From Mangrovibacterium lignilyticum (lineage in GTDB: Bacteria; Bacteroidota; Bacteroidia; Bacteroidales; Prolixibacteraceae): a stretch of DNA of 64,000 nt. The stretch is from NCBI RefSeq assembly GCF_010882175.1, contig NZ_WKLH01000001.1:1307062-1371061 (forward strand), in the 5' to 3' direction. This document shows positions 35,547-46,204 of the stretch, piece after piece. The notes below the pieces were generated by a model, which did no database searches, had not been told where the DNA came from, and worked only from the letters and a program-made list of their open reading frames with translations. Every line of letters begins with the position of its first letter. Position 1 is the stretch's first letter. A program made the position numbers and the translations under genes.

Positions 35547-38500
35547 ATGACAATTGGCAATAAAAATACGCGACTGAATAAGGTAGCAAGAGAGTTTAAC
35601 GTTGGGATTCATACGATCGTGGAATTTCTTCATAAGAAGGGATTTGACGTCGATAACAATCCGAACACTAAAATTTCTGACGAGGCTTATCATCTCCTTG
35701 AAAAGGAATATAAGAATGATATCAATCTGAAGAAAGAATCTGAAAAAATCAACCTGAAAAGCCAGCGTACCAAGAAAGAAACAATCACTTTGGAGGATAT
35801 GCAAAACGAGGATGATTCATCAGATGAAGAGGAAGACGACTATCAGACTGATGAAATCCGCATTACCGACAATAGTAGTTCAAAACAAGATTTGCCACCG
35901 TCTAAACCTAAGCAAGCTGAACCAAAAGAGGAACAGCGCAAGACCTATTCCACTCCTCTTGAGCAACCCAAAGTTTTAGGAAAAATCGATTTGGACGGTC
36001 CTAAAAAGGCCAAGCCGGAACCAAAAGCACAGGAACCTGAGCCGAAGCCGGAACCAAAACCAGAAGCTCCGGTTGAATTGAAAAAAGAGGAAAAACCCGA
36101 AACGATTGAACAACCAGTTCCAAAAGAAGAACCGGTTCAACAAATACAAGAATCACCAGCTGAAGAACCTGTAAAAGCAGAAGCCAGTGAAATAGAGGAA
36201 ACTCAACCAAAACCGGCAGAAACGGAACAAATGCCAACGAATATCCCCAAAGTAGACGAAGTAAAAGTTGTTGGAAAGATTGATCTCTCCAGCATCAACC
36301 AAAAAACCCGTCCCGCCAAGAAATCTAAAAAGCAAAAAGAAGACGAGCGCCGGGAACGAGAAAAGCAAAAACGACAAGGCGCCGGCACGGAGCAAAAGCA
36401 GGATACTAAAAAACCTGAAATCCGCACCAACGCGAACAAACTTTCTGGTCCAACAGTAGTTGGAAAAATTGATTTACCAAACAACCAAAACAAAGGAAGT
36501 CAAGGACAAAATCAAACCGCCGACCCAAATCAAAAGAAAAAACGTCGTCGTATTCAGAAAGATGCATCCGGAAGAATTACTGTTACAAAGCCAGGACAAG
36601 GTCAAGCTGGACAAGCTGGTCCGGGAGGACAAGGAGGACAAGGAGGTCCGAGAAGACCTGCAGGATCTGCGGCCGGTAAAGTAAAGAAACGGGTTATTAA
36701 AACTGAGGTTAGCGAAGAAGACGTACAAAAGCAAATTAAAGACACACTTGCTCGCTTAACTTCCGGAAAAGGAAAATCCAAAGGATCAAAATATCGTCGT
36801 GACAAGCGTACCGCAGCCAGTGAAAAAGCTGCCGCTGAACACGAAAAGCAATCAGCAGAACAAAATATTCTGAAAGTAACCGAGTTCGTATCTGTTGCCG
36901 AGTTGGCAACGATGATGGATGTTAGCGTTACACAGGTTATTTCGTCTTGTATGAGCTTGGGTCTGTTTGTGTCAATCAACCAACGATTGGATGCAGAAAC
37001 CATGTCAGTGGTTGCCGATGAATTCGGGTACAAAGTCGAGTTTGTCAGTGCCGACATCCTGGAAGCGATCGAAGAAGATAACGACCTGCCGGACGAAGTT
37101 CATCCACGTGCACCAATTGTAACAGTTATGGGACACGTTGACCACGGTAAAACATCGCTGCTGGACTACATTCGTAGTGCAAATGTTATTGCCGGTGAGG
37201 CCGGAGGTATTACCCAGCACATTGGTGCCTACAACGTAACATTAGAAGATGGGCGCGAATTGACATTCCTGGATACACCGGGTCACGAGGCGTTTACCGC
37301 GATGCGTGCAAGGGGTGCTCAGGTTACCGATATCGCTATCATTATTGTAGCTGCTGACGACAATATCATGCCGCAAACGAAAGAGGCCATCAACCACGCG
37401 CAAGCTGCTGGCGTGCCAATCGTATTTGCGATCAACAAGATTGATAAGCCAGGTGCAAACCCGGACAAAATAAAAGAAGGATTGGCCAACCTCAACTACC
37501 TGGTAGAAGAATGGGGTGGAAAATACCAATCACAAGATATCTCAGCTAAACAAGGAACCAACGTTGCCGAATTACTTGACAAAGTGTTGCTGGAAGCAGA
37601 AATGCTCGAATTAAAAGCAAACAAAGAGAAACGTGCAACAGGAACCATCATTGAATCGACTCTGGACCGTGGACGTGGTTACGTAGCGACGGTACTGGTT
37701 CAGAACGGAACCCTGAAGCAAGGAGATATTATTCTGGCCGGCCAATATTATGGTCACGTAAAAGCGATGTTTAACGAGCGGAACCAGCGCATTGACGAAG
37801 CAGGCCCAGCGGAACCGGTTATCGTTTTAGGACTGGACGGTGCACCTCAGGCTGGTGATAAATTCAACGTACTTGAGAATGAACGTGAAGCTCGTCAAAT
37901 TGCCAACAAACGTGAACAGTTGGCTCGTGAACAAGGCTTACGAACTCAAAAACATATTACACTGGATGAGATTGGACGTCGTATCGCAATCGGTAACTTC
38001 CAGGAATTGAACTTGATTGTTAAAGGTGACGTGGACGGTTCGATTGAAGCCTTGTCTGACTCACTGATCAAGTTGTCGACCGAAGAGATTCAGGTGAATG
38101 TGATCCACAAAGCCGTGGGTGCGATTTCCGAATCAGATGTTATGTTGGCAACAGCATCCGAAGCCATCATCGTCGGCTTCCAGGTTCGCCCAACCGTTCA
38201 GGCGCGTCGCGTGGCGGAGAAAGAAGAAGTCGATATCCGACTATACTCGATCATTTACGATGCGATCGACGAGATCAAATCAGCAATGGAAGGTATGTTA
38301 TCTCCGGAAATTAAAGAAGAAATCACCGGTACTGCAGAGGTTATGGAAGCCTTCAAGATTACCAAAGTTGGTACGGTTGCCGGTTGTATTGTTCGCGACG
38401 GAAAAATGTACCGTTCTTCAAACTATAAAACCCGGGTTATCCGCGATGGCATCGTGATCTACTCCGGCGTTCTCGGATCGTTGAAACGATTCAAAGACGA

Positions 38501-38618
38501 CGTGAAAGAGGTTGCCAAAGGTTACGAATGTGGTTTGAATATCGAAGGTTATAATGACATTAAAGTAGGAGACTTCATTGAATGTTTCCACGAAATCGAA
38601 GTTGCCAAGACCTTATAA
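35547..38618 (+). CDS. infB: Translation initiation factor IF-2
   Basis: A 1023-residue IF-2. It begins with an IF2-type N-terminal helical domain ([19 protein letters not shown]). A long charged region rich in Pro, Glu and Lys (about residues 90-420) follows, in which the motif VxGKIDL recurs four times. The GTPase domain has GHVDHGKTS (G1), DTPGHEAF (G3) and NKID (G4). Domains II-IV complete it. The N-terminal extension is long but normal for Bacteroidota. The gene ends with a strong terminator. Confidence 0.97.
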   Translation: MTIGNKNTRLNKVAREFNVGIHTIVEFLHKKGFDVDNNPNTKISDEAYHLLEKEYKNDINLKKESEKINLKSQRTKKETITLEDMQNEDDSSDEEEDDYQTDEIRITDNSSSKQDLPPSKPKQAEPKEEQRKTYSTPLEQPKVLGKIDLDGPKKAKPEPKAQEPEPKPEPKPEAPVELKKEEKPETIEQPVPKEEPVQQIQESPAEEPVKAEASEIEETQPKPAETEQMPTNIPKVDEVKVVGKIDLSSINQKTRPAKKSKKQKEDERREREKQKRQGAGTEQKQDTKKPEIRTNANKLSGPTVVGKIDLPNNQNKGSQGQNQTADPNQKKKRRRIQKDASGRITVTKPGQGQAGQAGPGGQGGQGGPRRPAGSAAGKVKKRVIKTEVSEEDVQKQIKDTLARLTSGKGKSKGSKYRRDKRTAASEKAAAEHEKQSAEQNILKVTEFVSVAELATMMDVSVTQVISSCMSLGLFVSINQRLDAETMSVVADEFGYKVEFVSADILEAIEEDNDLPDEVHPRAPIVTVMGHVDHGKTSLLDYIRSANVIAGEAGGITQHIGAYNVTLEDGRELTFLDTPGHEAFTAMRARGAQVTDIAIIIVAADDNIMPQTKEAINHAQAAGVPIVFAINKIDKPGANPDKIKEGLANLNYLVEEWGGKYQSQDISAKQGTNVAELLDKVLLEAEMLELKANKEKRATGTIIESTLDRGRGYVATVLVQNGTLKQGDIILAGQYYGHVKAMFNERNQRIDEAGPAEPVIVLGLDGAPQAGDKFNVLENEREARQIANKREQLAREQGLRTQKHITLDEIGRRIAIGNFQELNLIVKGDVDGSIEALSDSLIKLSTEEIQVNVIHKAVGAISESDVMLATASEAIIVGFQVRPTVQARRVAEKEEVDIRLYSIIYDAIDEIKSAMEGMLSPEIKEEITGTAEVMEAFKITKVGTVAGCIVRDGKMYRSSNYKTRVIRDGIVIYSGVLGSLKRFKDDVKEVAKGYECGLNIEGYNDIKVGDFIECFHEIEVAKTL

Positions 38619-38637
38619 AACAAAATTACAAACGATA

Positions 38638-38667
38638 AAAAAATCCGGCCTATGAGCCGGATTTTTT
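38638..38667 (+). terminator. Terminator of rimP-nusA-infB
   Basis: A 12-bp stem (38638-38649 with 38656-38667) with a 6-nt loop; the T tract forms the end of the descending arm. It lies 19 nt after the infB stop. Confidence 0.88.
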
Positions 38668-38716
38668 GTTTCACACCAGTTTCAAAAAAAATCATCTGGG
38701 AAATACAGACATAAAA

Positions 38717-38744
38717 AATCCCCAAAGATTGCTCTTCGGGGATT
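38717..38744 (-). terminator. Terminator of gcvH
   Basis: A stem of AATCCCC (38717-38723) with GGGGATT (38738-38744) and further inner pairing, followed on the minus strand by a T run. Confidence 0.78.
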
Positions 38745-38765
38745 CCGTATTTTCGTGTTGTATTA

Positions 38766-39161
38766 TTAAGCTTCTAACATAGCTGTATAAGCAGCAGCGT
38801 CCATCAATTCGTCCAACTGAGCGGCATCTTCGATTTTCACTTTCACCATCCAACCCTCTCCATAGGCATCTTTATTGATCAATTCAGGGCTATCTTCCAA
38901 TGCTGAATTAAACTCAAGAACTTCACCGCCTACAGGCATAAACAAATCCGAAACTGTTTTCACAGCTTCAACTGTACCAAAAGTTTCGCCCAATGCCAGG
39001 GTCTCGCCGACTGTCTCAATTTCAACAAAAACAATATCACCCAGCTCGCCTTGAGCAAAATCGGTAATACCTACAACTGCGACATCACCTTCAACACGAA
39101 CCCACTCGTGTTCTTTTGTGTACTTTAAATTTTCAGGAAGATTCATAATTGCAAATTTCAT
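38766..39161 (-). CDS. gcvH: Glycine cleavage system H protein
   Basis: A 131-residue H protein that carries the aminomethyl group on lipoate between the P, T and L proteins. The lipoylated lysine is K68 in [15 protein letters not shown]. The N-terminal segment [13 protein letters not shown] is typical. A second ATG (M6, MNLPENLKY) is a possible start. No other gcv genes are nearby. Confidence 0.96.
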   Translation of the reverse strand: MKFAIMNLPENLKYTKEHEWVRVEGDVAVVGITDFAQGELGDIVFVEIETVGETLALGETFGTVEAVKTVSDLFMPVGGEVLEFNSALEDSPELINKDAYGEGWMVKVKIEDAAQLDELMDAAAYTAMLEA

Positions 39162-39366
39162 AGTGTTTGTTCAAAAGTAATACATTTTTCTATAAATGCC
39201 GGAACAATTGAACACTCAATCAAAAATCAATCTAAATACTGATCAAAATTGAATATCGCCTAAACCTCCTCCACCAATTTCATACGTATTCATCTTAAAA
39301 TTACAAGTATGTACCCGAAAATCTCCGCAGAAGTTTGTTAATTTGCAACACCAAAATAACACGTAT

Positions 39367-39789
39367 ATGTTTTCAGTTCAGATTAGCTCGCTCGAAGAAT
39401 TGCCCCATGTGGCAAAGGAATTCCTTAAAGCTTTTGGTGAGGAGCGATTGTTTGCATTCTATGGTAGTATGGGAGCCGGAAAAACGACATTCATCAAGGC
39501 TCTTTGCCGGTCAATGGGGTCAACAGACAATATTACCAGCCCGACTTTTGCCTTAGTCAATGAATATGATACCAGTCTCCCCGAAAAGATTTACCATTTT
39601 GATTTTTACCGCCTCAAGGATATGACAGAAGCAATGGATATCGGATTTGACGACTATGTTGAAAGCGGTAACTATTGCTTCATGGAGTGGCCCGAGAAAA
39701 TCGAGAGACTCCTTCCTGATCATTTAGTTGAAGTTCATATTGAAGAAATCAGCCCTACAGTCAGACGTTTGAAAGCTGAAATTATTTAA
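39367..39789 (+). CDS. tsaE: tRNA threonylcarbamoyladenosine synthesis ATPase TsaE
   Basis: A 140-residue TsaE counted from the ATG at 39367 (MFSVQISSLEELPHVAKEF). Two earlier in-frame or overlapping starts add residues without family character. The P-loop reads GSMGAGKTT (33-41). Downstream are SPTFALVNEYDT and IYHFDFYRLKD. It energises the TsaBDE complex that makes the t6A modification at position 37 of ANN-decoding tRNAs. It is followed 54 nt later by ald on the same strand. Confidence 0.95.
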   Translation: MFSVQISSLEELPHVAKEFLKAFGEERLFAFYGSMGAGKTTFIKALCRSMGSTDNITSPTFALVNEYDTSLPEKIYHFDFYRLKDMTEAMDIGFDDYVESGNYCFMEWPEKIERLLPDHLVEVHIEEISPTVRRLKAEII

Positions 39790-39843
39790 GCTATTTGGCT
39801 ATTTTATTCAGAAAGACTAACTTGGAAAACTAAGCATCCGAAA

Positions 39844-41052
39844 ATGACAGAACAAGAACACAAGCCCGGATTAGCAGGCTGGTATATGCCTCAAGAAGAA
39901 ATGCTTGAGATTCGACGTAAAGGAAAAAAAATCACCATCGGAATCCCATCCGATTATGCAAAGGTTGAATCGAGAGTTCCACTAACACCCGAAGCTGTTG
40001 AATTACTGGTTTCCTATGGACACGAGATCTATCTGGAAACGAACGCCGGAAAAGCATCAAGCTATTCTGATGAAGAATATCGCAATGCCGGGGCAGTTGT
40101 TTTGGAAAAACGTGGCGAAGTCTTTCAGTGCGATGTCATATTGCGGGTATCTCCTTTTGAAGGAGAGGATATTGATCTCCTTCGGGGAAATCAAACCCTG
40201 ATTTCGAATATGCAGCTTAGTACACATTGCACCGAATCCGTTCAAAAACTCATGCGCAAAAAGGTCACGGCTATTGCGTTCGAATATATGGAAAACGAAG
40301 AGCATTGTCTTCCGGTTGTTCAGTTGATGAGCCAACTCGCCGGTTCAACTTCCATCATGGTTGCCAGCGAGTACCTCAGCAATTCTCGCAATGGTAAAGG
40401 CGTTCTACTCGGCGGCGTTACAGGAATTTCGCCTACCGAACTTGTTATTTTGGGAGCTACAACAACTGCTGAGTTTGCTGCTCGTGCAGCTATCGGACTT
40501 GGTGCTCACGTGAAAATTTTCGATAACGATATCTTCAAACTTCGTAAACTGGAAGAGCAACTGGGACACCAGGTTTTCACTTCTGTTTTATATCCCAACG
40601 TGTTGAAAAAGGCGTTGAAATCAGCAGATGTGGTTTTAGGCGCTATGTCGATGAACACGGCTCCCTCGTTTCGTGTGTCGAAGGAAATGGTCGCCAAAAT
40701 GAAAAAAGGCTCAGTCATTATTGATTTGAATGTTAGCCAGGGAGGTTGCTTCGAGACCAGCCGGTGTACCGACTTAAAAAATCCGACTTACACCGAATAT
40801 GACGTCGTTCACTTCTGTGTACCAAACATCTCATCACTCGTTGCCCGCACCGCCTCAATTGCGTTAAGCAACGTGCTGGCACCCATCATCCGATCTGTTG
40901 GGGAAATTGGAGGCATTCAAAACTATATCAAATCAACTAAGGGGTTTCGGAAGGGGATTTACATTTATAACGGAATTCTGACCAATTCTGACTTGGGTGA
41001 AAAGCTGCATTTACCATCAAAAGACATCGATTTATTGCTGGCTGTATTCTAA
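39844..41052 (+). CDS. ald: Alanine dehydrogenase
   Basis: A 402-residue NAD-dependent alanine dehydrogenase of the AlaDH/PNT family. The N-terminal catalytic domain has IGIPSDYAKVESRVPLTPEA. The Rossmann domain contains ELVILGATTTAEFAARAAIG and GAHVKIFDND. The C-terminal domain includes HFCVPNISSLVARTASIAL. It interconverts alanine with pyruvate and ammonia. An N-terminal extension of about 30 residues precedes the canonical start, as in many Bacteroidota copies. Confidence 0.9.
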   Translation: MTEQEHKPGLAGWYMPQEEMLEIRRKGKKITIGIPSDYAKVESRVPLTPEAVELLVSYGHEIYLETNAGKASSYSDEEYRNAGAVVLEKRGEVFQCDVILRVSPFEGEDIDLLRGNQTLISNMQLSTHCTESVQKLMRKKVTAIAFEYMENEEHCLPVVQLMSQLAGSTSIMVASEYLSNSRNGKGVLLGGVTGISPTELVILGATTTAEFAARAAIGLGAHVKIFDNDIFKLRKLEEQLGHQVFTSVLYPNVLKKALKSADVVLGAMSMNTAPSFRVSKEMVAKMKKGSVIIDLNVSQGGCFETSRCTDLKNPTYTEYDVVHFCVPNISSLVARTASIALSNVLAPIIRSVGEIGGIQNYIKSTKGFRKGIYIYNGILTNSDLGEKLHLPSKDIDLLLAVF

Positions 41053-41062
41053 GCCATCGTAA

Positions 41063-43003
41063 CTACTGGACGAGTATCATCATCGAAATCGGAGGAACAA
41101 CAACCGCATGTTCTTTTATTGTTCTTATACCATCTATCAGAATGGAGCTTTCCTCTGCGATGACTTTCCAACCCTTATCATTCAACAAGTCGAATTGAAA
41201 TTCTTCGGGTCGGGCATTAAAGATCACCTGCATCTTCGTCCAACGCTGCTCTCCCGGAAAATCATCAATCCGATACGAGACAATTCCCATATGATAATCT
41301 TGTGAGAACAGGAGGTGATTACGAATTAACTCAGCGCTTTCCATTCGCAATGCCGGAGCCAGTTTTCGGAGTTGAATTAAATCGCGGAAATAATGAAAGA
41401 CATCTTCAAATTCCTTTTTTCGCGACCAATCAATCTGATTCACACTGTCAGGTGATTTGTATGAATTGTGGTCACCCCCTTTGGTCCGGCAAAACTCAGA
41501 ACCACCATGCAAAAAAGGTATTCCTTGTGACGTTAAAACAAGGGCTGCCGCAAGCTTGTGCATTCTTTTTAGCTCATCCGCATCCGATTTAGGGCGACTC
41601 ATCTGCAACTTGTCAAACAGGGTGAAATTATCGTGACAAGAAGCATAATTCACCGTTTGCCAGGGATGTCGTGCCCAGGCAAAACCAAAGCCTCCAACAT
41701 AACTGTAAACGATTTGCGGATGATAACAGGCAGCAACAACTCCAAACTTAATGGCCTCCTCGTGAAAAACCAATCCACTAACGAAGCCCATTCCTGTTCC
41801 ATCGAAATTATTTCCTTTAAGCGAATCCCGAAAATCGTCGTTGAAACAAGCTATACGTTCCAAATGTGAGATATTCCGTTTTACCGCCCGCAGACTTTCA
41901 TCCATCGAACTTCTGTCAGCAGTCCACCCCTCGCCATACATCAATATCCCGGGGCGCAACTTATCTAAAGCTAAACGAATGGAAAACATTGTTTCCAAAT
42001 CATGAACGCCCATCAGGTCGAAGCGAAAACCATCCAAATGAAATTCTTCAGCCCAATACAACAACGAGTCGATCATGTATTTGCGGGTCATCGCTCGTTC
42101 CGAAGCGAATTCATTTCCGCAGCCACTGGCATTGGAAAAGCCTCCGGAACGTGTTTGCCGGTAATAATAACCGGGAACCGTTTGATTAAACCAAGACCGC
42201 CTTGTCGTTCCGGTGTGGTTATAAACCACATCCATTACCACGCCAATACCGGCCTGGTGCAAAGCCATAACCAGCTGTTTAAATTCGGATATTCTCGCTG
42301 TTGTATCCGGATCGGTCGCATAACTACCTTCAGGTGCATTATAGTTTAAGGGATCGTATCCCCAGTTATACTTTTCATGTGGTTTCGATTCGTCGACAGT
42401 CCAGTAATCAAAAACAGGAAGCAAATGGACATGGGTAATTCCCAAGTCTTTCAAATGGTCTATTCCCGACGTTAATCCTTCCGGCGTTAGCCGCCCTTCT
42501 TCTGTAAATGCCAGAAATTGCCCCTTGTGCTCCATCCCTGAGTTTTCAGCCATGGAAAAGTCACGTACATGAAGTTCATAAAGAATACAATTCACCGCAT
42601 TCTCGACAGGAATAGTCAGATCATCCGACCAGCCTACAGGATCTGTTTCCCGAGGATCGAAAAACAAACCCCGATGTCCGTTGGTGCCAAGAGCACGGGC
42701 TTCAATTCCGGGCGTTTCATTCAACCAGTCACCATCGTTGATCCGAATCGTGTAATATAAACCTTTAAACTCGTGTCCCTCAATTGTCAACCCCCAACAC
42801 CCATGATCCTCGGCATGCAGCCAGTAACGGTGTATTGCTTTTCCGCCGTGACTGTGTTTGTAAACCAAAAATTCAACTTTATGAGCCGTTGGAGCCCATA
42901 CTTTTACCTCGAATCCGGTTTCAGTCCACCGCACTCCAAGATCGTCACCACTGTACCAGGGGTAAGTTGAAAAATCGATATGGTTAAATTTCCATTCGCG
43001 CAT
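41063..43003 (-). CDS. pulA: Type I pullulanase (GH13)
   Basis: A 646-residue GH13 debranching enzyme. An N-terminal CBM48-like segment (RWTETGFEVKVWAPTAHKVEF) precedes the hallmark motif YNWGYDPLNYNAPEGSYATD. Catalytic regions are DGFRFDLMGVHD, ILMYGEGWTAD and NYASCHDNFTLFDK. No signal peptide is seen, so it probably acts on cytoplasmic glycogen or imported maltodextrin. Its start overlaps the stop of the upstream gene by one base (TAATG). It is 30 kb from the other glycogen genes. Confidence 0.94.
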   Translation of the reverse strand: MREWKFNHIDFSTYPWYSGDDLGVRWTETGFEVKVWAPTAHKVEFLVYKHSHGGKAIHRYWLHAEDHGCWGLTIEGHEFKGLYYTIRINDGDWLNETPGIEARALGTNGHRGLFFDPRETDPVGWSDDLTIPVENAVNCILYELHVRDFSMAENSGMEHKGQFLAFTEEGRLTPEGLTSGIDHLKDLGITHVHLLPVFDYWTVDESKPHEKYNWGYDPLNYNAPEGSYATDPDTTARISEFKQLVMALHQAGIGVVMDVVYNHTGTTRRSWFNQTVPGYYYRQTRSGGFSNASGCGNEFASERAMTRKYMIDSLLYWAEEFHLDGFRFDLMGVHDLETMFSIRLALDKLRPGILMYGEGWTADRSSMDESLRAVKRNISHLERIACFNDDFRDSLKGNNFDGTGMGFVSGLVFHEEAIKFGVVAACYHPQIVYSYVGGFGFAWARHPWQTVNYASCHDNFTLFDKLQMSRPKSDADELKRMHKLAAALVLTSQGIPFLHGGSEFCRTKGGDHNSYKSPDSVNQIDWSRKKEFEDVFHYFRDLIQLRKLAPALRMESAELIRNHLLFSQDYHMGIVSYRIDDFPGEQRWTKMQVIFNARPEEFQFDLLNDKGWKVIAEESSILIDGIRTIKEHAVVVPPISMMILVQ

Positions 43004-43542
43004 TAAGAAATTAAGCTTTTACGTAGGGTGACGTAGTTTGTGGCATAGGTTTTTCCTGTTGTATCTTTAATCACAACCCGCGCCCAATAATACGAATGGA
43101 GCGACGGATCGTGTCTATGGAAAACATCTAACTTCAATTGAAGTTCATGCTTTTTGTTCGATTCCAGGTATAAGGGATAAATTTCTGCCCGGTTTGTTCC
43201 CTTCAGTCTAAATTTTCGGACCGACCATAACTTTCGGATGACCAACACAGGTGCATTCAGATCAACATCTTTCGATCGTTTATTCCGGACAATCAACGTT
43301 AACAGATCGGGACGGTACTTCTTGTTGCCCTGCAAACGGGCTTCAATTCGGCCCTTTGAAAACAAACCCTTGAGATTGAAGCTCACCTTTTTCTTCCCAA
43401 TAGTATAAATGAAAATCAAAACCGGAACACCAATTAAAAAACCGATGATCAGGTATAAAAAATACCCGTCAGGTCCGACTTCATTTTGTCCAAAACAAAA
43501 AATAGGAGCGCAAAAAAATAACAGCAAAAAAAGTTGACGCAT
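43003..43542 (-). CDS. Membrane-anchored protein of unknown function upstream of pulA
   Basis: A 179-residue protein with a signal-peptide-like N terminus (MRQLFLLLFFCAPIFCFGQ) and a transmembrane helix (YFLYLIIGFLIGVPVLIFIY). A basic, strand-rich domain follows (PDLLTLIVRNKRSKDVDL, then HDPSLHSYYWARVVIKDTT). I do not recognise the family. The stop codon overlaps the pulA start by one base, so translation is coupled. That makes a link to pullulanase function or membrane placement conceivable. Confidence 0.7.
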   Translation of the reverse strand: MRQLFLLLFFCAPIFCFGQNEVGPDGYFLYLIIGFLIGVPVLIFIYTIGKKKVSFNLKGLFSKGRIEARLQGNKKYRPDLLTLIVRNKRSKDVDLNAPVLVIRKLWSVRKFRLKGTNRAEIYPLYLESNKKHELQLKLDVFHRHDPSLHSYYWARVVIKDTTGKTYATNYVTLRKSLIS

Positions 43543-43627
43543 GTGAATAGTTTTTCCGATCTAAATGTACGAAAAGAATATATCGGAAAACCAATTTTGC
43601 CTCAAACACCGATCAGGAAATGAATTC

Positions 43628-44377
43628 TTAAAAATCCAGGGCTTCTTTCAGGTTTTTGTAGCCGGACTTACTGACTTTCAGCTTGGTCTTGTCCTTTAAA
43701 ATCACGACATACGATTCCTTTTCATATTGCTGAATTTCTTCGATTTGTGAAACGCTAACGATGTATGAACGGTGAATGCGGATAAACTCGTGCGGGTCGA
43801 GATGGCTTTCAAAAAACTTCATCGTATTCTGTTTCATGTGCCGCCCTTCGTTGGTATAAATAAGCACATAATCGTCCATCGATTCGATATAACGAATATT
43901 CGATGTCAGCAAAATATGAATCTTATGGCGATCTTTAACAACCACCCGATCAAGATATCCGTCGGCCGAATATTCACTCAGTCGGTTGATCTTGTCAATC
44001 TGATGATCTTGCTTCCCTTGTCGTTCAACGACTTTATCAATGGCTGCTAAAAGCCGATCTTTCGGAAAAGGTTTCAGCAGATAATCAACAGCATTAATTT
44101 CGAATGCTTTAAGAGCATATTGGTCATAAGCGGTTGTGAAAATGATGTCTGGTTTATGATCAAGGAGCTGCAACATTTCGAAGCCGGTAATCTTAGGCAT
44201 CTGGATATCCAGAAAAACCAAATCAGGTTTCCATTCATTAATCTTCTGCACGCCCTCGAACCCGTTTTCACATTCACCCAGAAGATTGACCAAAGGATGA
44301 TCTTTGAGGTAAGATTTAAGCAGGTCACGCGCCAGTTCTTCATCTTCGACAATCAGCACATTCAATTTTTCGCTCAT
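43628..44377 (-). CDS. LytTR-type response regulator
   Basis: A 249-residue response regulator. The receiver domain has the acidic pair EDE near residue 12, the phospho-acceptor D57 in LVFLDIQMPK, TAYDQYALKAFE and the Lys in LLKPFPKDRL. The C-terminal LytTR domain has FIRIHRSYIVSVSQIEEI. It starts 6 nt after the sensor kinase gene, its cognate partner. The targets are unknown; relatives often regulate the operon they belong to. Confidence 0.93.
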   Translation of the reverse strand: MSEKLNVLIVEDEELARDLLKSYLKDHPLVNLLGECENGFEGVQKINEWKPDLVFLDIQMPKITGFEMLQLLDHKPDIIFTTAYDQYALKAFEINAVDYLLKPFPKDRLLAAIDKVVERQGKQDHQIDKINRLSEYSADGYLDRVVVKDRHKIHILLTSNIRYIESMDDYVLIYTNEGRHMKQNTMKFFESHLDPHEFIRIHRSYIVSVSQIEEIQQYEKESYVVILKDKTKLKVSKSGYKNLKEALDF

Positions 44378-44383
44378 AGTAGA

Positions 44384-45424
44384 TTATTTTTGAGGAAGCA
44401 TTAATTCAACTTTAAAACTCGTTTTCAAATCTGTAATTCGCAACAAATTTGGATTTCCATATATCAATTCCAGACGCTGCCGGATATTCTTCAAACCAAT
44501 GCCTTCGCCTTTATTTTTAATCGATCCGGCATCATATTCGTTCTCAATCGTAATCAAAAAGAAAGCGCTCTCTGGTTTGCAGCTGATCTGAATATTCACC
44601 GGCTCGGTTGCCTCGTACACCCCGTATTTTATCGCATTCTCCAGTAAAGGTTGCAAAATCATATTGGGGATTTGAGCATTTAAGCACTTTTCTTCGATCT
44701 GAAAAACAGGATTCAGCTTTTTGCCGAACCGAATTTTCTCAATGCCGAGATACAGTTTAATGTGGTCCAATTCATCTTTCAGACTGACTGTTTCCTCCCG
44801 GCTATGTTGCAAAGAGTACCGCATAAAAGAAGAAAGGTTGATAACCATTTCCTGTGCTCTTTCGGGCTTACTGATTGTCAACGAAGAAATGCTGTTCAGA
44901 CTGTTAAATAAAAAATGGGGATTAATCTGCGATTTCAACGCGCTAAGTTCCGCATCCCGGATCAACATTTTCAACTCCGATTCTCTCTTGATTTTATCCT
45001 TCAAGGTATTGTAATAATTCACCGCATAAAAGAAAACAACATAGCCCGCATACAACAAATATCCGGTTAACACCTTCGACGGGAGAGACTTTTCGATAAA
45101 CTCGACATAGCTTTCTTCGACCATTTTCACCAACACGTAGCTCAGGTAGAGCCAGATAACGTTCATGATGGTCGCGGCCACAAAATGAAACAGAATGTTC
45201 TTCGTCCAATCATTTTCATCCAACCGGTTATATTGAATGACATACCAGATGCTGGCTCCCATAATCGGGTAAAGCCCAAAGATGACCACCGACTCAATAA
45301 AACCAAGACTGTAGCTTATGTCGTACCAAAAAACCTGTACAAAGAAATTTATCAGCCCAATGATCAACCAAAAGACAATATAGTAGAGGCTTAAGACCCG
45401 GTTGTTAATGAATGGATGTTTCAT
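44384..45424 (-). CDS. LytS-like sensor histidine kinase
   Basis: A 346-residue kinase with four N-terminal transmembrane helices. The His_kinase domain follows, with H170 in LKSQINPHFLFNSLNSISSL. The ATPase domain has ILQPLLENAIKYGVYEAT and GEGIGLKNIRQRLELIYG. It lacks a large periplasmic sensor domain, so it may sense the membrane itself or depend on the Lia-like proteins encoded just upstream (5-nt gap). Confidence 0.93.
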   Translation of the reverse strand: MKHPFINNRVLSLYYIVFWLIIGLINFFVQVFWYDISYSLGFIESVVIFGLYPIMGASIWYVIQYNRLDENDWTKNILFHFVAATIMNVIWLYLSYVLVKMVEESYVEFIEKSLPSKVLTGYLLYAGYVVFFYAVNYYNTLKDKIKRESELKMLIRDAELSALKSQINPHFLFNSLNSISSLTISKPERAQEMVINLSSFMRYSLQHSREETVSLKDELDHIKLYLGIEKIRFGKKLNPVFQIEEKCLNAQIPNMILQPLLENAIKYGVYEATEPVNIQISCKPESAFFLITIENEYDAGSIKNKGEGIGLKNIRQRLELIYGNPNLLRITDLKTSFKVELMLPQK

Positions 45425-45429
45425 GCCGC

Positions 45430-46131
45430 TTAAACATGTTTGATTTCCACGCCACCAAACAAGGTAATTCCTTTCAGAACGATCGTTTTGGAGGGATCGA
45501 ATTGCCCTTGCTGGAAAGTGTCGCCACGCTTGTCGGTAAAAGCTCCAAAAATGGTTGAAACTTCATTCCGCACATTCCAATCGAGCGGAACTTTAAGCCC
45601 GGTACCTCCAAACAGGCAAGTACAATCGATAACTGCTCCCTGCGGAGATAATGTGGCTTGCCGCAAATCATATTCAATGCCACCAAAGACGGACATGCTG
45701 CGTCCGCCCTTTAATTGCTTGGAGTTGATAAATATTTCCCGACCACCAAAAATTACAAAATCATCAAATTCGTCAAAATCTCGTCCTTCGGTACCCTGAT
45801 GGGATGACGGTCCACTACCTCTTTGCCGATAAACCAACGCAACTCCAATCAAAACCAACATGGCCGGCCAATAAAGCCGTCGTACTTCATAGGGCACATC
45901 GAAGAGTTCAGGAAGAATAAAGAAAGTTCCCAAACCAATCAAAATAACGCCCATTACCCGGTTACCTTTCATCATGGCAAGCGCACCAATAGCAATAAGC
46001 AGCATTTGCCACGATATTAAAATATCGGACAAACTCCAGGGAATCAAATTCAACCGCTGTAAGATCAGGACTGCCCCAATGGCAATAAATACCACTCCTG
46101 CAAAAAATCCTCTATTCCCTCTTCTTTCCAT
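45430..46131 (-). CDS. LiaF-like membrane protein (DUF5668 plus LiaF C-terminal domain)
   Basis: A 233-residue protein. The N-terminal part has about four hydrophobic helices (GFFAGVVFIAIGAVLILQ and further) matching the DUF5668/LiaI-LiaF region. The C-terminal beta-rich domain (SMSVFGGIEYDLRQATLSPQ, then LFGGTGLKVPLDWNV, then TLFGGVEIKHV) is the repeated cell-wall-antibiotic-response fold. In Firmicutes LiaF restrains a membrane-stress kinase. The 5-nt gap to the kinase gene suggests the same logic here. Confidence 0.85.
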   Translation of the reverse strand: MERRGNRGFFAGVVFIAIGAVLILQRLNLIPWSLSDILISWQMLLIAIGALAMMKGNRVMGVILIGLGTFFILPELFDVPYEVRRLYWPAMLVLIGVALVYRQRGSGPSSHQGTEGRDFDEFDDFVIFGGREIFINSKQLKGGRSMSVFGGIEYDLRQATLSPQGAVIDCTCLFGGTGLKVPLDWNVRNEVSTIFGAFTDKRGDTFQQGQFDPSKTIVLKGITLFGGVEIKHV

Positions 46132-46204
46132 ATCTTTTCATTTAGAAAATTTCAAACTTCAGTTTTTCATTCTAATCGGATATTATTTCGATCAGCGAGC
46201 TTAC

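Noticed and set aside
41302..42349. Several plus-strand frames over the pullulanase gene
   Set aside because: They are antisense to conserved GH13 motifs and have no recognisable protein features.
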